Source: Cognaticolwellia beringensis (GTDB lineage Bacteria; Pseudomonadota; Gammaproteobacteria; Enterobacterales; Alteromonadaceae). Taken from it: a stretch of 64,000 bases of DNA. The DNA lies in the NCBI RefSeq assembly GCF_002076895.1, contig NZ_CP020465.1:2728001-2792000 (forward strand). Direction: 5' to 3'. Made by a program: the position numbers and the translations under genes. Shown one piece after another: positions 45,870-55,658 of the stretch (within the stretch, counting starts at the first letter, position 1; each line of letters opens with the position of its first letter). The notes under the pieces were generated by a model. The model was given only the letters and a program-made list of their open reading frames with translations. It was not told where the DNA came from and made no database searches.

Positions 45870-47207
45870 ATGTACGATCCATTGCATGATTTATCTCCGG
45901 GCTGTAATGAAGCCTACCCCGAAAGTTATTGGGCAAATGTATCAGGCATAGCTCCTGAACATGATGGCGCAGTGATTGCGGATCTTGATGTTGATGTTGC
46001 CATTATTGGCGCTGGCTATACTGGCCTGTCTTGTGCCCTACATTTAGCTCGAGAACATGGCATTAAAGCGCATGTCTTAGAAGCTAATCAAACTGCTTGG
46101 GGTTGTAGCGGTCGCAATGCCGGTTTTATTTTAAAATCTTCTGGTCGAAAGTCCTATGGCCAAATGGCTAAACAATGGGGCGAAGAGGTTATGCGCGGTA
46201 TTTATCAAGAAATGGCTGCGGGCGTTGAAACAGTTAATTCATTGATTAATGAAGGGATAGATTGCGATCAGCAAAGTGCCGGTTACATAAAAGTTGCACA
46301 TAAAGCTAACAAACTTAAAGAATTGGTTGAGTTGGCAAAACTTCAGCAAAATATGTTTGGTTATGACGTGGAAATTTTGTCACAAAACCAAGTGCGCGAA
46401 CAGTATATGGATGATCGTAATGCCTATGGCGCAATTCGTTATAAAGATGGTTTTGGTGTAAACCCGTTAAAACTTGCTTGGGGCTATCAAAAATTAGCAC
46501 GCGAAGCTGGCGTAAAAGTGCATTGTGCGTCACCTGTAAACCATTGGAAGTCGCAAGATAATAAACAAAAATTGCATACCCCTAACGGCATTGTCAGCGC
46601 GCAAAAAGTAGTTATAGCCACTAATGGTTATACCCCGAAAAACTTTCATTCGTTGATAACCGACAGAACTCTGCCAGTACTTTCGCAAATTATTGTTACC
46701 GAGCCTTTGAGTGAAGCACAAATAGTAGCCTGTAATTTCTTAACCTCAAATGTTGTGATGGACACCCGAGCGCTTAAATATTATTACCGCAAGTTACCTG
46801 ATAATAGAATATTGTTTGGTGGTAGGGGCGCTATAACGGGGAAAAGTGCTGACGATCCATATTATGCACAACGTTTACTCTCAGTGCTTAAAACAAGTTT
46901 CCCAGCATTGGCTAACCTAAAATATAGCTATGCTTGGTCTGGCTGGATTTGTATGGCATTGGATGACTTACCACACATATACCAAAATGATGAACAGTCA
47001 GTATTTTATAGTATGGGTTATTGTGGCAGTGGCGTAGCATTCTCAGTACAGGCCGGCAAACGTTTAGCGGAGAAAGTGGCGGAAAAACCGGTGCCTAATT
47101 TACCTTTATACAATAAAGCATTACCAAAATTTCCCTTTGCGCCATTAAGGCGCGTAGGGCAATGGGGCTATTTTCATTATGGTAAAATTAAAGACCAATG
47201 GTTTTAG
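45870..47207 (+). CDS. FAD-dependent amine oxidase, PuuB/OrdL-like
   Basis: A 445-residue flavoprotein of the D-amino-acid oxidase family. It has the FAD-binding VAIIGAGYTGLSCALHLARE with the ribose-binding acidic residue in VLEANQTAWGCSGRNAG, ILFGGRGAITGKS, and the C-terminal YSMGYCGSGVAFSVQAGKRL. The pattern WGxSGRNGG... and 'YAWSG' resembles gamma-glutamylputrescine oxidase (PuuB) and related amine oxidases. ATG 45870 has GGAAG 5 nt upstream; the TTG four codons earlier is less likely. No other putrescine genes are adjacent, so the substrate is uncertain. Confidence 0.85.
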   Translation: MYDPLHDLSPGCNEAYPESYWANVSGIAPEHDGAVIADLDVDVAIIGAGYTGLSCALHLAREHGIKAHVLEANQTAWGCSGRNAGFILKSSGRKSYGQMAKQWGEEVMRGIYQEMAAGVETVNSLINEGIDCDQQSAGYIKVAHKANKLKELVELAKLQQNMFGYDVEILSQNQVREQYMDDRNAYGAIRYKDGFGVNPLKLAWGYQKLAREAGVKVHCASPVNHWKSQDNKQKLHTPNGIVSAQKVVIATNGYTPKNFHSLITDRTLPVLSQIIVTEPLSEAQIVACNFLTSNVVMDTRALKYYYRKLPDNRILFGGRGAITGKSADDPYYAQRLLSVLKTSFPALANLKYSYAWSGWICMALDDLPHIYQNDEQSVFYSMGYCGSGVAFSVQAGKRLAEKVAEKPVPNLPLYNKALPKFPFAPLRRVGQWGYFHYGKIKDQWF

Positions 47208-47257
47208 TCCTAAAATTTAGCACTTTACTTTAGTTATGTGGTTTTCGCTTAAAGATA

Positions 47258-48211
47258 TTAATCGATGCGATTGGTGCGATTGCCTTGCTTAAATGCCGTT
47301 ATATTGTTGGCGACTAAATTAAGTAAGGCTTGCTGTGCTTGTTGGCTTGCCCAGGCGATGTGCGCGGTTATTTTTAGCTTAGTTGATTGAGCGGCTAAAA
47401 GAATATGATCTTTTGGCGGTGGCTCCTGCTCTAATACATCTAAAATTGCACAAGCTAATTGGTTATTATTTAATGCATTTAATAAGTCATGGTTGTTAAT
47501 TAAAGCGCCTCTGGCAGTATTAATTAATACTGCGCTACTTTTCATTGCTTTGAATATATCTGCGTTGAAAAAGCCTTCAGTATCCTCCGTTTGTGGAAAG
47601 TGTAAGCTGATGATATCGGCTTGGGCAACGACTTGTTCAAAAGCGACTCTGTCTTTACGTATGGTCAGTGCATTTGGTCTTTCGGCTATCAATACTTTCA
47701 TGTCAAAAGCGCGGGCAATGGTCGCCACTTTACTACCTAATGCACCATAACCAACAATACCAATGGATTTACCGGTTAACTCATCGCTGCCCTTACCGTG
47801 CAAGCAAAATGTTTCACTTGTTTGCCATTGACCATTACGGGTGTTGTTATTGTGATTTTCGATTCGGCTGTAATAGGCTAGCAGCTGAGCAAATACATAT
47901 TGGGCAACTGAGTTTTGTGCATAACCGCTAACGTTAGTTACCGCTATACCAAGTTCACGCGCTGCAACAATATCTACATTATTATAACCGGTGGCGGTTA
48001 TGCATATTAATTTCAAATGCGGTAATTTCTTCAGTGTGTCGCTATCAAGAACAACCTTATTACTCAATATAATTTCAGCGTTTTCACAGCGTTTAAAAAT
48101 TTCAGTTGGTGCTGTTGTCTCATGTAAATCGATTTTACTAACTACCTGATTAAGCTCAGATAAGTCAAGGGAAGGGCTAAAGGTTTGATAGTCTAAAAAT
48201 ACCGCGCGCAT
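47258..48211 (-). CDS. D-isomer-specific 2-hydroxyacid dehydrogenase
   Basis: A 317-residue NAD(P) enzyme reducing a 2-oxoacid to a D-2-hydroxyacid. The Rossmann motif is GKSIGIVGYGALGSKVATIA. The catalytic Arg is in LINTARGALIN, Glu in LDVLEQEPPP and His in ITAHIAWAS. The His-x-x-Trp ending resembles glycerate/hydroxypyruvate reductases. ATG 48211 was taken, with a GTGAG just upstream; a GTG three codons earlier is possible. Confidence 0.9.
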   Translation of the reverse strand: MRAVFLDYQTFSPSLDLSELNQVVSKIDLHETTAPTEIFKRCENAEIILSNKVVLDSDTLKKLPHLKLICITATGYNNVDIVAARELGIAVTNVSGYAQNSVAQYVFAQLLAYYSRIENHNNNTRNGQWQTSETFCLHGKGSDELTGKSIGIVGYGALGSKVATIARAFDMKVLIAERPNALTIRKDRVAFEQVVAQADIISLHFPQTEDTEGFFNADIFKAMKSSAVLINTARGALINNHDLLNALNNNQLACAILDVLEQEPPPKDHILLAAQSTKLKITAHIAWASQQAQQALLNLVANNITAFKQGNRTNRID

Positions 48212-48302
48212 GTTGCTCACTCAGAATAAAAAATTTTGCTAAGTTTATATCACTTTTCCCTGATGAGCGACTCAATAAATACAGATAGCAAATCAATATA
48301 CG

Positions 48303-49508
48303 TTACCCAGGGCGGCCATCAATGCGTGCTTTTAATAGCATGGGCCCGTAAAAAATAATAAAGAGGGTAAAACTCACTATCCAAAGCAAACCACTAATAT
48401 CAATAAATAGCAGGGTTTTTGTTGGCATGAACCAAGGACCAAAACTACGTAATAAACTCGCTAGCACTATAGTTAAAAAAGCTAATGACATAAGTTTAGG
48501 GGCTTGTAATGTTCTGCCAGTATGGCCTAAAGACACCCGAGAGATCATCGCAAGGATAACACCTCCGATGCCACCAACTGTGAGTAAATGCCAAATATGG
48601 TTAGTTGGAATTTTAGGGATTAAATAACTCATGCCAAGCAATATTAAACCAAAGGCTAAGGCTTTGATTGCAAGGTGTAATGACCATAGTAATGGCATGC
48701 CTAAGCTGATCCATGGACGCCACCTGAACCAACGAATAGTTTGAAAAATTCCTGCAAAAATTAAAATTACACCGATATAAAAACTGTTCATACCAATAGC
48801 TGGATGTAATAAGAGGAGAATAGTAATGAGCGCGAGTGAACCATTGGTCAGTTTATCAAGCCAAGGTAGTGCTGATATTTTAGTTGTTTTTGTGCCATTA
48901 GCGGTAAACATGGGGACTACGCGGCCTGCCATAATTGAAATAAGCAATGTAATTAACATTACACCGGCATAACCCGCAGATTGTGAAGAGACTGAATTTG
49001 GGTAATAAATACTAGCGTGCATTTCTGCATTAGCGATGGTAAAAATTACCAATAAAGGTACGAAGAATAAATTACGATATTGTTTAACGGCCAGTATTGG
49101 TTTCGCCAATATAAAAGCAACAGTGGGTAAAAATGCTAGATCTATTAGGGTAGTAAACGTTGTACCCAGGAGACTAGGATACATTACGACCACTCGTCCT
49201 ATTAACCACAAAACAAATAAAGTGGTAAGCGTTTTTCCTTGCACACTGGGCAATCCAGTCCATGTTTGTACCGCGGTTAAAAGAAAACCAGCAATAATCG
49301 CACAGCCAAAACCAAAAATCATTTCATGAATATGCCACCAGTAACCACCACCTAAAGGTTGAAAATTTAGCACTCCGCTGTATAGCATAAGCCATAATAG
49401 CATGGTACAAACACTAAATAAGGCACCACCGAGAAAGAAAGGACGAAAGCCAAGCCTAAATAATGGCGCTATTTTGTGTGCCTCTTTTGAGTCGGTAATT
49501 TGCATCAT
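48303..49508 (-). CDS. nnrS: NnrS family membrane protein
   Basis: A 401-residue polytopic inner-membrane protein of about 12 helices. LFRLGFRPFFLGGALF, WWHIHEMIFGFGCAIIAGFL, TAVQTWTGLP and a late HIWHLLTVGGIGGVILAMIS with GHTGR are NnrS landmarks, including the His residues linked to haem/copper. NnrS is tied to nitric-oxide stress and denitrification. The start ATG (49508) follows AAAGG at 7 nt. No nor, nir or NO-sensing regulator is adjacent. Confidence 0.93.
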   Translation of the reverse strand: MMQITDSKEAHKIAPLFRLGFRPFFLGGALFSVCTMLLWLMLYSGVLNFQPLGGGYWWHIHEMIFGFGCAIIAGFLLTAVQTWTGLPSVQGKTLTTLFVLWLIGRVVVMYPSLLGTTFTTLIDLAFLPTVAFILAKPILAVKQYRNLFFVPLLVIFTIANAEMHASIYYPNSVSSQSAGYAGVMLITLLISIMAGRVVPMFTANGTKTTKISALPWLDKLTNGSLALITILLLLHPAIGMNSFYIGVILIFAGIFQTIRWFRWRPWISLGMPLLWSLHLAIKALAFGLILLGMSYLIPKIPTNHIWHLLTVGGIGGVILAMISRVSLGHTGRTLQAPKLMSLAFLTIVLASLLRSFGPWFMPTKTLLFIDISGLLWIVSFTLFIIFYGPMLLKARIDGRPG

Positions 49509-49616
49509 AGTCAAACCTTTAATGTTTACATTGAGGCGATAATAACGTGATTAAAAAATAATAACTTTGCTGTAAATCAAACAATGGGTCGTTATTATAC
49601 TAATTATGCATTGTGC

Positions 49617-49862
49617 TTAAGATACCGGTAATTCTAATTCAACAATTTGTTCTGAAATTAATTCAATTTTTTCTGCCATAAGTGCTTGTGCGTCATACAA
49701 ACCACGATTGTAATATACTGCACCTAATTCTTCCGTAAAAAAGTCGAGTAAAAAATCAGCATCAAATTGCCCAAGCTCTTGATCTAATTCTTTAATAAAA
49801 TAGCTTTGTAGTTTGTCTATTAATAGGGACTTTTCGGTATTAGTAAACTTTATCGGTGACAT
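49617..49862 (-). CDS. DUF2164 family small protein
   Basis: An 81-residue soluble protein. KLQSYFIKELDQELGQFDAD, FLLDFFTEELGAVYYNRGLYDA and the following QALM helix match DUF2164, whose function is unknown. It is acidic and all helical by look, divergent from the small ORF and iscX. ATG at 49862 with AAGGAAA upstream. Confidence 0.85.
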   Translation of the reverse strand: MSPIKFTNTEKSLLIDKLQSYFIKELDQELGQFDADFLLDFFTEELGAVYYNRGLYDAQALMAEKIELISEQIVELELPVS

Positions 49863-49952
49863 TAATGCATTTTCCTTGTATGACTCATGATCAAATAATT
49901 TAATTAATTGGTATTATACTCTTCATATGAAAACTTATTTAAGTAATAAATT

Positions 49953-50084
49953 TTGAATAAATCGTCTTTTAAACAATGGTGGCAAACAGACTGCCAATTT
50001 TGTCGTAAATCACGAATGATTATTTTGTGGTTGGTGTTGATGTTAATTGCTGATAGTTTGTGGTTTGGCTTAATTATTAATTAA
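49953..50084 (+). CDS. Possible 43-residue membrane protein upstream of iscX
   Basis: A TTG-initiated frame encoding LNKSSFKQWWQTDCQFCRKS followed by one hydrophobic helix (MIILWLVLMLIADSLWFGLI) and stop, 20 bp before iscX. The N-terminal CQFC pair and a well-formed single helix with a positive-inside RKSR suggest a real peptide. The start codon and lack of a clear ribosome site keep this uncertain. I do not recognise a family. Confidence 0.4.
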   Translation: MNKSSFKQWWQTDCQFCRKSRMIILWLVLMLIADSLWFGLIIN

Positions 50085-50104
50085 CAAAATAAAAAGGTAA
50101 TACT

Positions 50105-50305
50105 ATGACTTATCGTTGGACAGACTCACTTGAAATAGCACTCGATCTAATCGAAGCACATCCAGATGTAGACCCGTTGAAATTGCACTTCCCTGAGTTA
50201 ATGCAATGGGTACTAGCGCTAGAAAATTTTGATGATGACCCTAAGCATTGCGGTGAACGCGTACTTGAAGCTATCCAGTTAGCCTGGATTTCTGAAGCTG
50301 ATTAA
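50105..50305 (+). CDS. iscX: Fe-S cluster assembly protein IscX
   Basis: A 66-residue acidic protein matching E. coli IscX along its length: TYRWTDSLEIALDLIEAHPD, VDPLKLHFPELMQWVLAL, ENFDDDPKHCGERVLEAI, ending in AWISEAD. It binds IscS and iron and modulates cluster assembly. It is normally the last gene of the isc operon, but here stands apart from iscSUA-hscBA-fdx, which are not in the window. Confidence 0.95.
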   Translation: MTYRWTDSLEIALDLIEAHPDVDPLKLHFPELMQWVLALENFDDDPKHCGERVLEAIQLAWISEAD

Positions 50306-50456
50306 GATTATGCTCATACATATCTAGCGGGCAATTAAAACTCAGCGATTGTGGGTTATCTCTTTTCAAAAAGTGATATTTGGCTATACTGTGTCCATCA
50401 CTATTACTGTGATGAATATTCGTCATTCACTTAAAATATAAAGAACATGCTGCACT

Positions 50457-52151
50457 ATGACAACTGAAAAAAATCAACGTCCATTATATATTCCACACGC
50501 GGGCCCAAGTTTGCTCGAAACACCATTACTAAATAAAGGTAGCGCTTTTAGCGAGGAAGAGCGCTCTCATTTTAATTTAACAGGGTTATTGCCACCACGT
50601 TTTGAAACTATTGATGAACAAGTTGAACGTGCCTATATGCAGTATCGTAGTTTTGAAACTAATTTAAATAAGCATATTTATCTTCGCGCTATACATGACA
50701 ACAATGAAACCTTGTTTTATAAGTTAGTTCAGGCACATTTAGCTGAAATGATGCCTATTATTTATACGCCTACTGTTGGCGATGCGTGTGAGCAATTTTC
50801 AGATATTTATCGGAGCTCTCGCGGCTTGTTTGTTTCCTATGATCAGCGCCACCAGCTTGATGATATTTTACGTAATGCGACAAAAAATAAAGTTAAAGTC
50901 ATTGTTGTTACCGATGGCGAGCGAATTTTAGGTCTAGGTGATCAAGGTATTGGTGGTATGGGCATCCCGATTGGAAAGCTATCGCTTTATACAGCCTGTG
51001 GTGGCATTAGTCCGGCTTACACCTTACCTATGATGCTTGATGTTGGTACTAATAATGAAAAGTTATTAAAAGATCCTATGTATATGGGCTGGCGCCATCC
51101 TCGTATTGAACAAGATAAATACGACGAGTTTTTAGATATGTTTATTAACGCGGTTAAACGCCGTTGGCCAAATGTTTTATTACAGTTTGAAGATTTTGCA
51201 CAACCCAATGCCACACCATTGTTAACGCGTTATCGCGATGAAATTTGTTGTTTTAATGATGATATACAAGGAACGGCTTCAGTTACCGTTGGAACATTAT
51301 TAGCAGCATGTCGAACTAAAAAAGAGCAGCTATCAGCACAACGTGTCGCTTTTGTAGGTGCTGGCTCCGCCGGTTGTGGTATTGCTGAACAAATTATTTC
51401 ACAAATGGTCAGTGAGGGCATTTCTGAGCAACAAGCACGTAGCCAAATATTTATGGTTGATCGCTTTGGTTTATTAACTGAAGGGATGGCCGGCTTGCGA
51501 GATTTTCAAGCGCAACTTGTACAGCAAAAGTCAGCTGTAGAACTCTGGAATACACAAGGTGATTACGCTTCTTTACTTGAGGTAATGCATGGCGCTAAGC
51601 CCACCATTTTAATTGGCGTTTCCGGTGTGCCAGGTTTATTCACTGAAGCGGTAATTAAAGCGATGAAATCTCATTGCAATACGCCGATAATATTCCCGTT
51701 GAGCAACCCAAGCCGACAAGTTGAAGCTACGCCAGAACAAGTGATTAACTGGACTGAAGGTGAAGTTATTATTGCCACAGGTAGCCCATTTGATCCTGTT
51801 GAATATAAAGGTCATGTTTTCCCAATTGCCCAATGTAATAACAGCTATGTATTTCCGGGTATTGGTTTGGGTGTAGTGGCAGCAAACATTAATCGTATTA
51901 CCGATGAAATGCTAATGGCAGCAAGTGCCATGCTAGCACAAGCCTCACCTCTAGCTAATAAAGGTACTGGGGAATTGTTGCCACCATTAGTAGAAATTGC
52001 AGACTTAAGCAAAAAAATAGCTTTTGCGGTTGCTAAAGTCGCTTTCGAGCAAGGGTTAGCGTTACCACTATCAGATGAGCAACTGGTGGAAAATATAGAG
52101 GGTAATTTTTGGACACCACAATATCGTCAATATCGTAGAGTGAGTATTTAA
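50457..52151 (+). CDS. maeA: NAD-dependent malic enzyme
   Basis: A 564-residue enzyme oxidatively decarboxylating malate to pyruvate. It has [53 protein letters not shown], the metal motif [13 protein letters not shown], and the Rossmann [18 protein letters not shown]. Length and motifs fit E. coli MaeA/SfcA (565). A single gene with its own terminator. ATG 50457. Confidence 0.96.
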   Translation: MTTEKNQRPLYIPHAGPSLLETPLLNKGSAFSEEERSHFNLTGLLPPRFETIDEQVERAYMQYRSFETNLNKHIYLRAIHDNNETLFYKLVQAHLAEMMPIIYTPTVGDACEQFSDIYRSSRGLFVSYDQRHQLDDILRNATKNKVKVIVVTDGERILGLGDQGIGGMGIPIGKLSLYTACGGISPAYTLPMMLDVGTNNEKLLKDPMYMGWRHPRIEQDKYDEFLDMFINAVKRRWPNVLLQFEDFAQPNATPLLTRYRDEICCFNDDIQGTASVTVGTLLAACRTKKEQLSAQRVAFVGAGSAGCGIAEQIISQMVSEGISEQQARSQIFMVDRFGLLTEGMAGLRDFQAQLVQQKSAVELWNTQGDYASLLEVMHGAKPTILIGVSGVPGLFTEAVIKAMKSHCNTPIIFPLSNPSRQVEATPEQVINWTEGEVIIATGSPFDPVEYKGHVFPIAQCNNSYVFPGIGLGVVAANINRITDEMLMAASAMLAQASPLANKGTGELLPPLVEIADLSKKIAFAVAKVAFEQGLALPLSDEQLVENIEGNFWTPQYRQYRRVSI

Positions 52152-52200
52152 CGGTTATTAATATCTATCAAAATATAATTTGTCATATTAGTTAGATTTA

Positions 52201-52230
52201 AAACGCTCACATTGATGAGCGTTTTTTATT
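52201..52230 (+). terminator. Rho-independent terminator after maeA
   Basis: AACGCTCA and TGAGCGTT pair around a short CATTGA loop, followed by TTTTATT. Confidence 0.9.
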
Positions 52231-52408
52231 GTTATTTAAAACCAGTAAGCTGGAACTAAAAGCTTAAACTTTGTCGAGTTTCGGCTGAAATATGCCCGCC
52301 AATAACTCTCAGACTAAAATGATAACCCTAGGCATTTGCTTTTAATTCGTCTATAATCGCGCCAAAATTTATACCGTATTTTAATTCTAATTTATTGAGA
52401 GGGCTATC

Positions 52409-52840
52409 ATGGCTATCGAACGTACTTTTTCTATCGTAAAACCAGACGCAGTTGCTAAAAACTTAATTGGTCAAATCTACAACCGTTTTGAAACTGCTGG
52501 TTTAAAAATCGTTGCTTCAAAAATGGTTCATTTATCAAAAGAAAAAGCTGAAGGTTTTTACGCTGAGCACAGCGAACGTCCTTTCTTTGGTGCTTTAGTT
52601 GAATTTATGACTTCTGGCCCTGTAATGGTGCAAGTTTTAGAAGGCGAAAACGCTGTTCTTAAAAACCGTGAAATCATGGGTGCTACTAACCCTGCTGAAG
52701 CGCTTGCGGGCACTATTCGTGCTGATCTTGCTGATTCAATTGACGAAAATGCAGCTCACGGTAGCGATGCTTTAGAATCTGCTGCACGTGAAATTGCTTA
52801 TTTCTTCGCTGACGAAGAACTTTGTTCACGTACACGTTAA
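52409..52840 (+). CDS. ndk: Nucleoside diphosphate kinase
   Basis: A 143-residue enzyme balancing NTP pools. [20 protein letters not shown] starts the fold. The active-site histidine is in [20 protein letters not shown], with [16 protein letters not shown] between. It is the usual length and carries a GAGAGGG ribosome site. It precedes rlmN, as in many gammaproteobacteria. Confidence 0.98.
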   Translation: MAIERTFSIVKPDAVAKNLIGQIYNRFETAGLKIVASKMVHLSKEKAEGFYAEHSERPFFGALVEFMTSGPVMVQVLEGENAVLKNREIMGATNPAEALAGTIRADLADSIDENAAHGSDALESAAREIAYFFADEELCSRTR

Positions 52841-52904
52841 TTTTAAATTTATATATTAGGCGGTCTAATTAAGGACTACCTCATATAGTTTAAAAATTAA
52901 TTTG

Positions 52905-52938
52905 AAGGATTTTACTGATTAATCGGTAAAATCCTTTT
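52905..52938 (+). terminator. Terminator after ndk
   Basis: The 11-bp arms AAGGATTTTAC (52905-52915) and GTAAAATCCTT (52926-52936) are followed by TTGT. Confidence 0.75.
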
Positions 52939-53117
52939 GTCTATTTTAAGACCATATAAAATTGAGTGTTTTTATCAGTGTGCATACTACTGAGAACATT
53001 GACTTTTATTTAGTTTAAGTCCTTTAAAGATTTAAAATAGAGCCACTAAATTGTTTGTTTTGCACAAAAAGCGTACAATTTGTTCTGTAATTTTTGTAGT
53101 TTTGAGAAGCTTTTATC

Positions 53118-54263
53118 ATGAGTGATGTAACCGAAGTTGTAACCCCAGTGAAGAAAAAAATTAACTTACTCAACCTAGATCATCAAGGTATGCGAGAGTA
53201 TTTTGCTTCAATCGGCGAAAAGCCATTTCGTGCTGACCAAATTATGAAGTGGATGTATCATTTCGGCTACGACGATTTTGAGTTGATGACCAACTTAAAT
53301 AAAAAATTACGTGAAAAATTGCAACGTGATACTGAAATTAAAGCGCCGGAGATTTCAGAAAAACAAGTATCAAGCGATGGAACTATAAAATACGCATTAA
53401 GCCTTGAAGGCGGACAGGAAATTGAAACGGTTTGGATCCCTGAAAATGGCCGGGCAACGCTTTGTGTTTCTTCTCAAGTAGGTTGTGCATTGGAATGCAC
53501 TTTTTGCTCTACAGCGCAGCAAGGCTTTAACCGTAACCTTTCTATGGCAGAAATTATTGGTCAAGTATGGCGCGTAGCTAATGATATTGGTGCCACACGC
53601 ATTGCTGGCACACGCCCAATAACTAATATAGTTATGATGGGCATGGGTGAGCCACTGCTTAACATGAAAAATTTGATCCCAGCATTAGATACTATGTTAA
53701 ATGATTTAGGCTACGGTTTATCGAAACGTCGTGTAACGGTTAGTACCTCAGGCGTGGTACCGGCCTTAGATATGCTAAAAGAAAAAATTGACTGCGCATT
53801 GGCGATATCTATTCATGCGGGTAACAACACTTTACGTGACGAATTAGTACCGATTAACAAAAAGTATCCATTAGAAGAGTTTATTGCAGCTGCGGGTCGT
53901 TATATCGACGGTTCAAAAGCTAATAAACAGGCGACAATAGAATATGTAATGCTTGATCATGTTAACGATAGTACCGATCAAGCACATGAATTAGCGCATG
54001 CTTTGAAAGATTTACCGAGTAAAATTAATCTTATCCCATTTAATCCTTACCCAGGCTCGCCATATAAACGTTCGAGTAATTCCCGTATTGACCGCTTCGA
54101 TAAAGTACTACAAAGCTATGGTCTTACAGTGATCACACGTCGTACACGTGGTGACGATATTGACGCGGCATGTGGACAATTAGCGGGTGAAGTTTTAGAC
54201 AGAACGAAGCGAACAGGAAAAAAAGAGGTGAAAGCTGAGTCAATTTCAGTAAAGATGGTTTAA
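53118..54263 (+). CDS. rlmN: Dual-specificity 23S rRNA/tRNA methyltransferase RlmN
   Basis: A 381-residue radical-SAM enzyme methylating C2 of A2503 in 23S rRNA and A37 of some tRNAs. It has the cluster motif [17 protein letters not shown], the SAM-binding GMGEPLLNM and the C-terminal catalytic cysteine in [14 protein letters not shown]-terminal Lys-rich tail follows. It opens the rlmN-pilW-rodZ-ispG-hisS-yfgM-bamB-der block, whose order is conserved in gammaproteobacteria. Confidence 0.97.
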   Translation: MSDVTEVVTPVKKKINLLNLDHQGMREYFASIGEKPFRADQIMKWMYHFGYDDFELMTNLNKKLREKLQRDTEIKAPEISEKQVSSDGTIKYALSLEGGQEIETVWIPENGRATLCVSSQVGCALECTFCSTAQQGFNRNLSMAEIIGQVWRVANDIGATRIAGTRPITNIVMMGMGEPLLNMKNLIPALDTMLNDLGYGLSKRRVTVSTSGVVPALDMLKEKIDCALAISIHAGNNTLRDELVPINKKYPLEEFIAAAGRYIDGSKANKQATIEYVMLDHVNDSTDQAHELAHALKDLPSKINLIPFNPYPGSPYKRSSNSRIDRFDKVLQSYGLTVITRRTRGDDIDAACGQLAGEVLDRTKRTGKKEVKAESISVKMV

Positions 54264-54305
54264 TTGCTTTTAAATCAAAACTTACTAAGTGACAGCTCCT
54301 TAATT

Positions 54306-55646
54306 ATGAAAAAATTATTACCGTTATTTATCGCGTTGCTAACGACAAGTACATTAACGGCTTGTGTGACGCAAAATTATGGCAATGATAAAGACACGCC
54401 GTTAATTGAAAATGAATCGAGTAAAAATGAAATAGCCATGACGCGAATATCTCTCGGGTTAGGTTATTTGAAGATGGGTAATACCCAACAAGCTAAATTG
54501 AATTTAGAAAAAGCAAAGCGTTTTTCGCCTAACTTAGTACAAGTTCATACCGCGTTTGCTCATTATTACGACACGGTTGGGGAGCCTGTTTTAGCGACGA
54601 AAGCCTATGAACATGCGTTAAGCATTAATGATCAAGATGCTGATACACTTAATAATTATGGTGTGTTTTTATGTCGACACGAAAAGTATGACGCCGCTGA
54701 AAAACAAATGTTACGGGCGATAGCTATTCCTAGCTATATTTTAGTTGCACAAAGCTACGAAAACTTAGCTTTATGTCAATTGAAAGCAAAACAGTTCGAT
54801 AAAGCCCAAACATACCTTGAAAAAGCAATAGCTCATAGCCCAAACAGAGCGAGTTCTCTGCTACAAATGATGCGCTTACAATATGCAAAAAGTGATTATA
54901 AGTTAGCGCAAAGTTACCTCCACCGTTATGAAAAATCGACACGTCGATTTACTGCCGATGCCTTAGCTTTAGCTTTCAAAATATTCGATAACCAAGGTAA
55001 TAAGCGTATTTCTAAAAACTATGGCAATATGCTAGTTAAAATGTTTCCAAATTCTTTTGAAGCTAAACAGTACATATTAAATGAACTTTATCAGATTGAT
55101 GCGGACAAACTAGCTGAAGATTACCGCGCTTCACTTTCTGACCATAGTAGTCGAAAAAGTAAAAAACGGATTGTGGTATTATCACCTAAAACGTCATCTT
55201 CGGATGAAAACGACAGCTTAAGTCGTCATGGTTTAAAGCCTATTATGGCTAATTCTGTTATGCCGACAAACGAGCAAGAAGCGGAATCAAAAGTAAAGTC
55301 TGGAGAAATAAACCACGCAAGTAATGGTGATGAAGGTTATATACAAAAACCTGTGGCTAAAGAAGAGCCGATAAAGAAACAGGCTATTCCAACGCAAAGT
55401 GATGACATCATACTGAGCGAAAAAACGGTGACAGAAACAGCTGTTAAATCAGAAATAAATAGAACACCTATGGTGTCATTACCTATCCATGTTGTTATAA
55501 AAGGCGATAGTTTGTTTGCTATCTCTAAGCATTACAATATTGTGATGAAAAGTTTAGAGCGTTGGAATAAGTTACGCCGCCCTTATCTTTTAAAAATTGG
55601 TGATGTTCTCTATCTCGCAGATCCAAAATCAGCGACTAAACGCTAA
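54306..55646 (+). CDS. pilW: Type IV pilus biogenesis lipoprotein PilW/PilF with C-terminal LysM domain
   Basis: A 446-residue lipoprotein. The signal peptide is MKKLLPLFIALLTTSTL with lipobox LTAC (acylated Cys about residue 20). TPR-like helices span residues about 45-240 (GLGYLKMGNTQQAKLNLEKA, NNYGVFLCRHEKYDAAEKQM), the PilF fold that helps PilQ secretin assembly in the outer membrane. A Ser/Lys-rich linker leads to a LysM domain at the end (HVVIKGDSLFAISKHYNIVM, LERWNKL). Pseudomonas PilF is about 250 residues and lacks LysM. The start was moved from 54264 because this ATG gives the signal peptide. Confidence 0.88.
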   Translation: MKKLLPLFIALLTTSTLTACVTQNYGNDKDTPLIENESSKNEIAMTRISLGLGYLKMGNTQQAKLNLEKAKRFSPNLVQVHTAFAHYYDTVGEPVLATKAYEHALSINDQDADTLNNYGVFLCRHEKYDAAEKQMLRAIAIPSYILVAQSYENLALCQLKAKQFDKAQTYLEKAIAHSPNRASSLLQMMRLQYAKSDYKLAQSYLHRYEKSTRRFTADALALAFKIFDNQGNKRISKNYGNMLVKMFPNSFEAKQYILNELYQIDADKLAEDYRASLSDHSSRKSKKRIVVLSPKTSSSDENDSLSRHGLKPIMANSVMPTNEQEAESKVKSGEINHASNGDEGYIQKPVAKEEPIKKQAIPTQSDDIILSEKTVTETAVKSEINRTPMVSLPIHVVIKGDSLFAISKHYNIVMKSLERWNKLRRPYLLKIGDVLYLADPKSATKR

Positions 55647-55658
55647 GAGAAACGCTTG

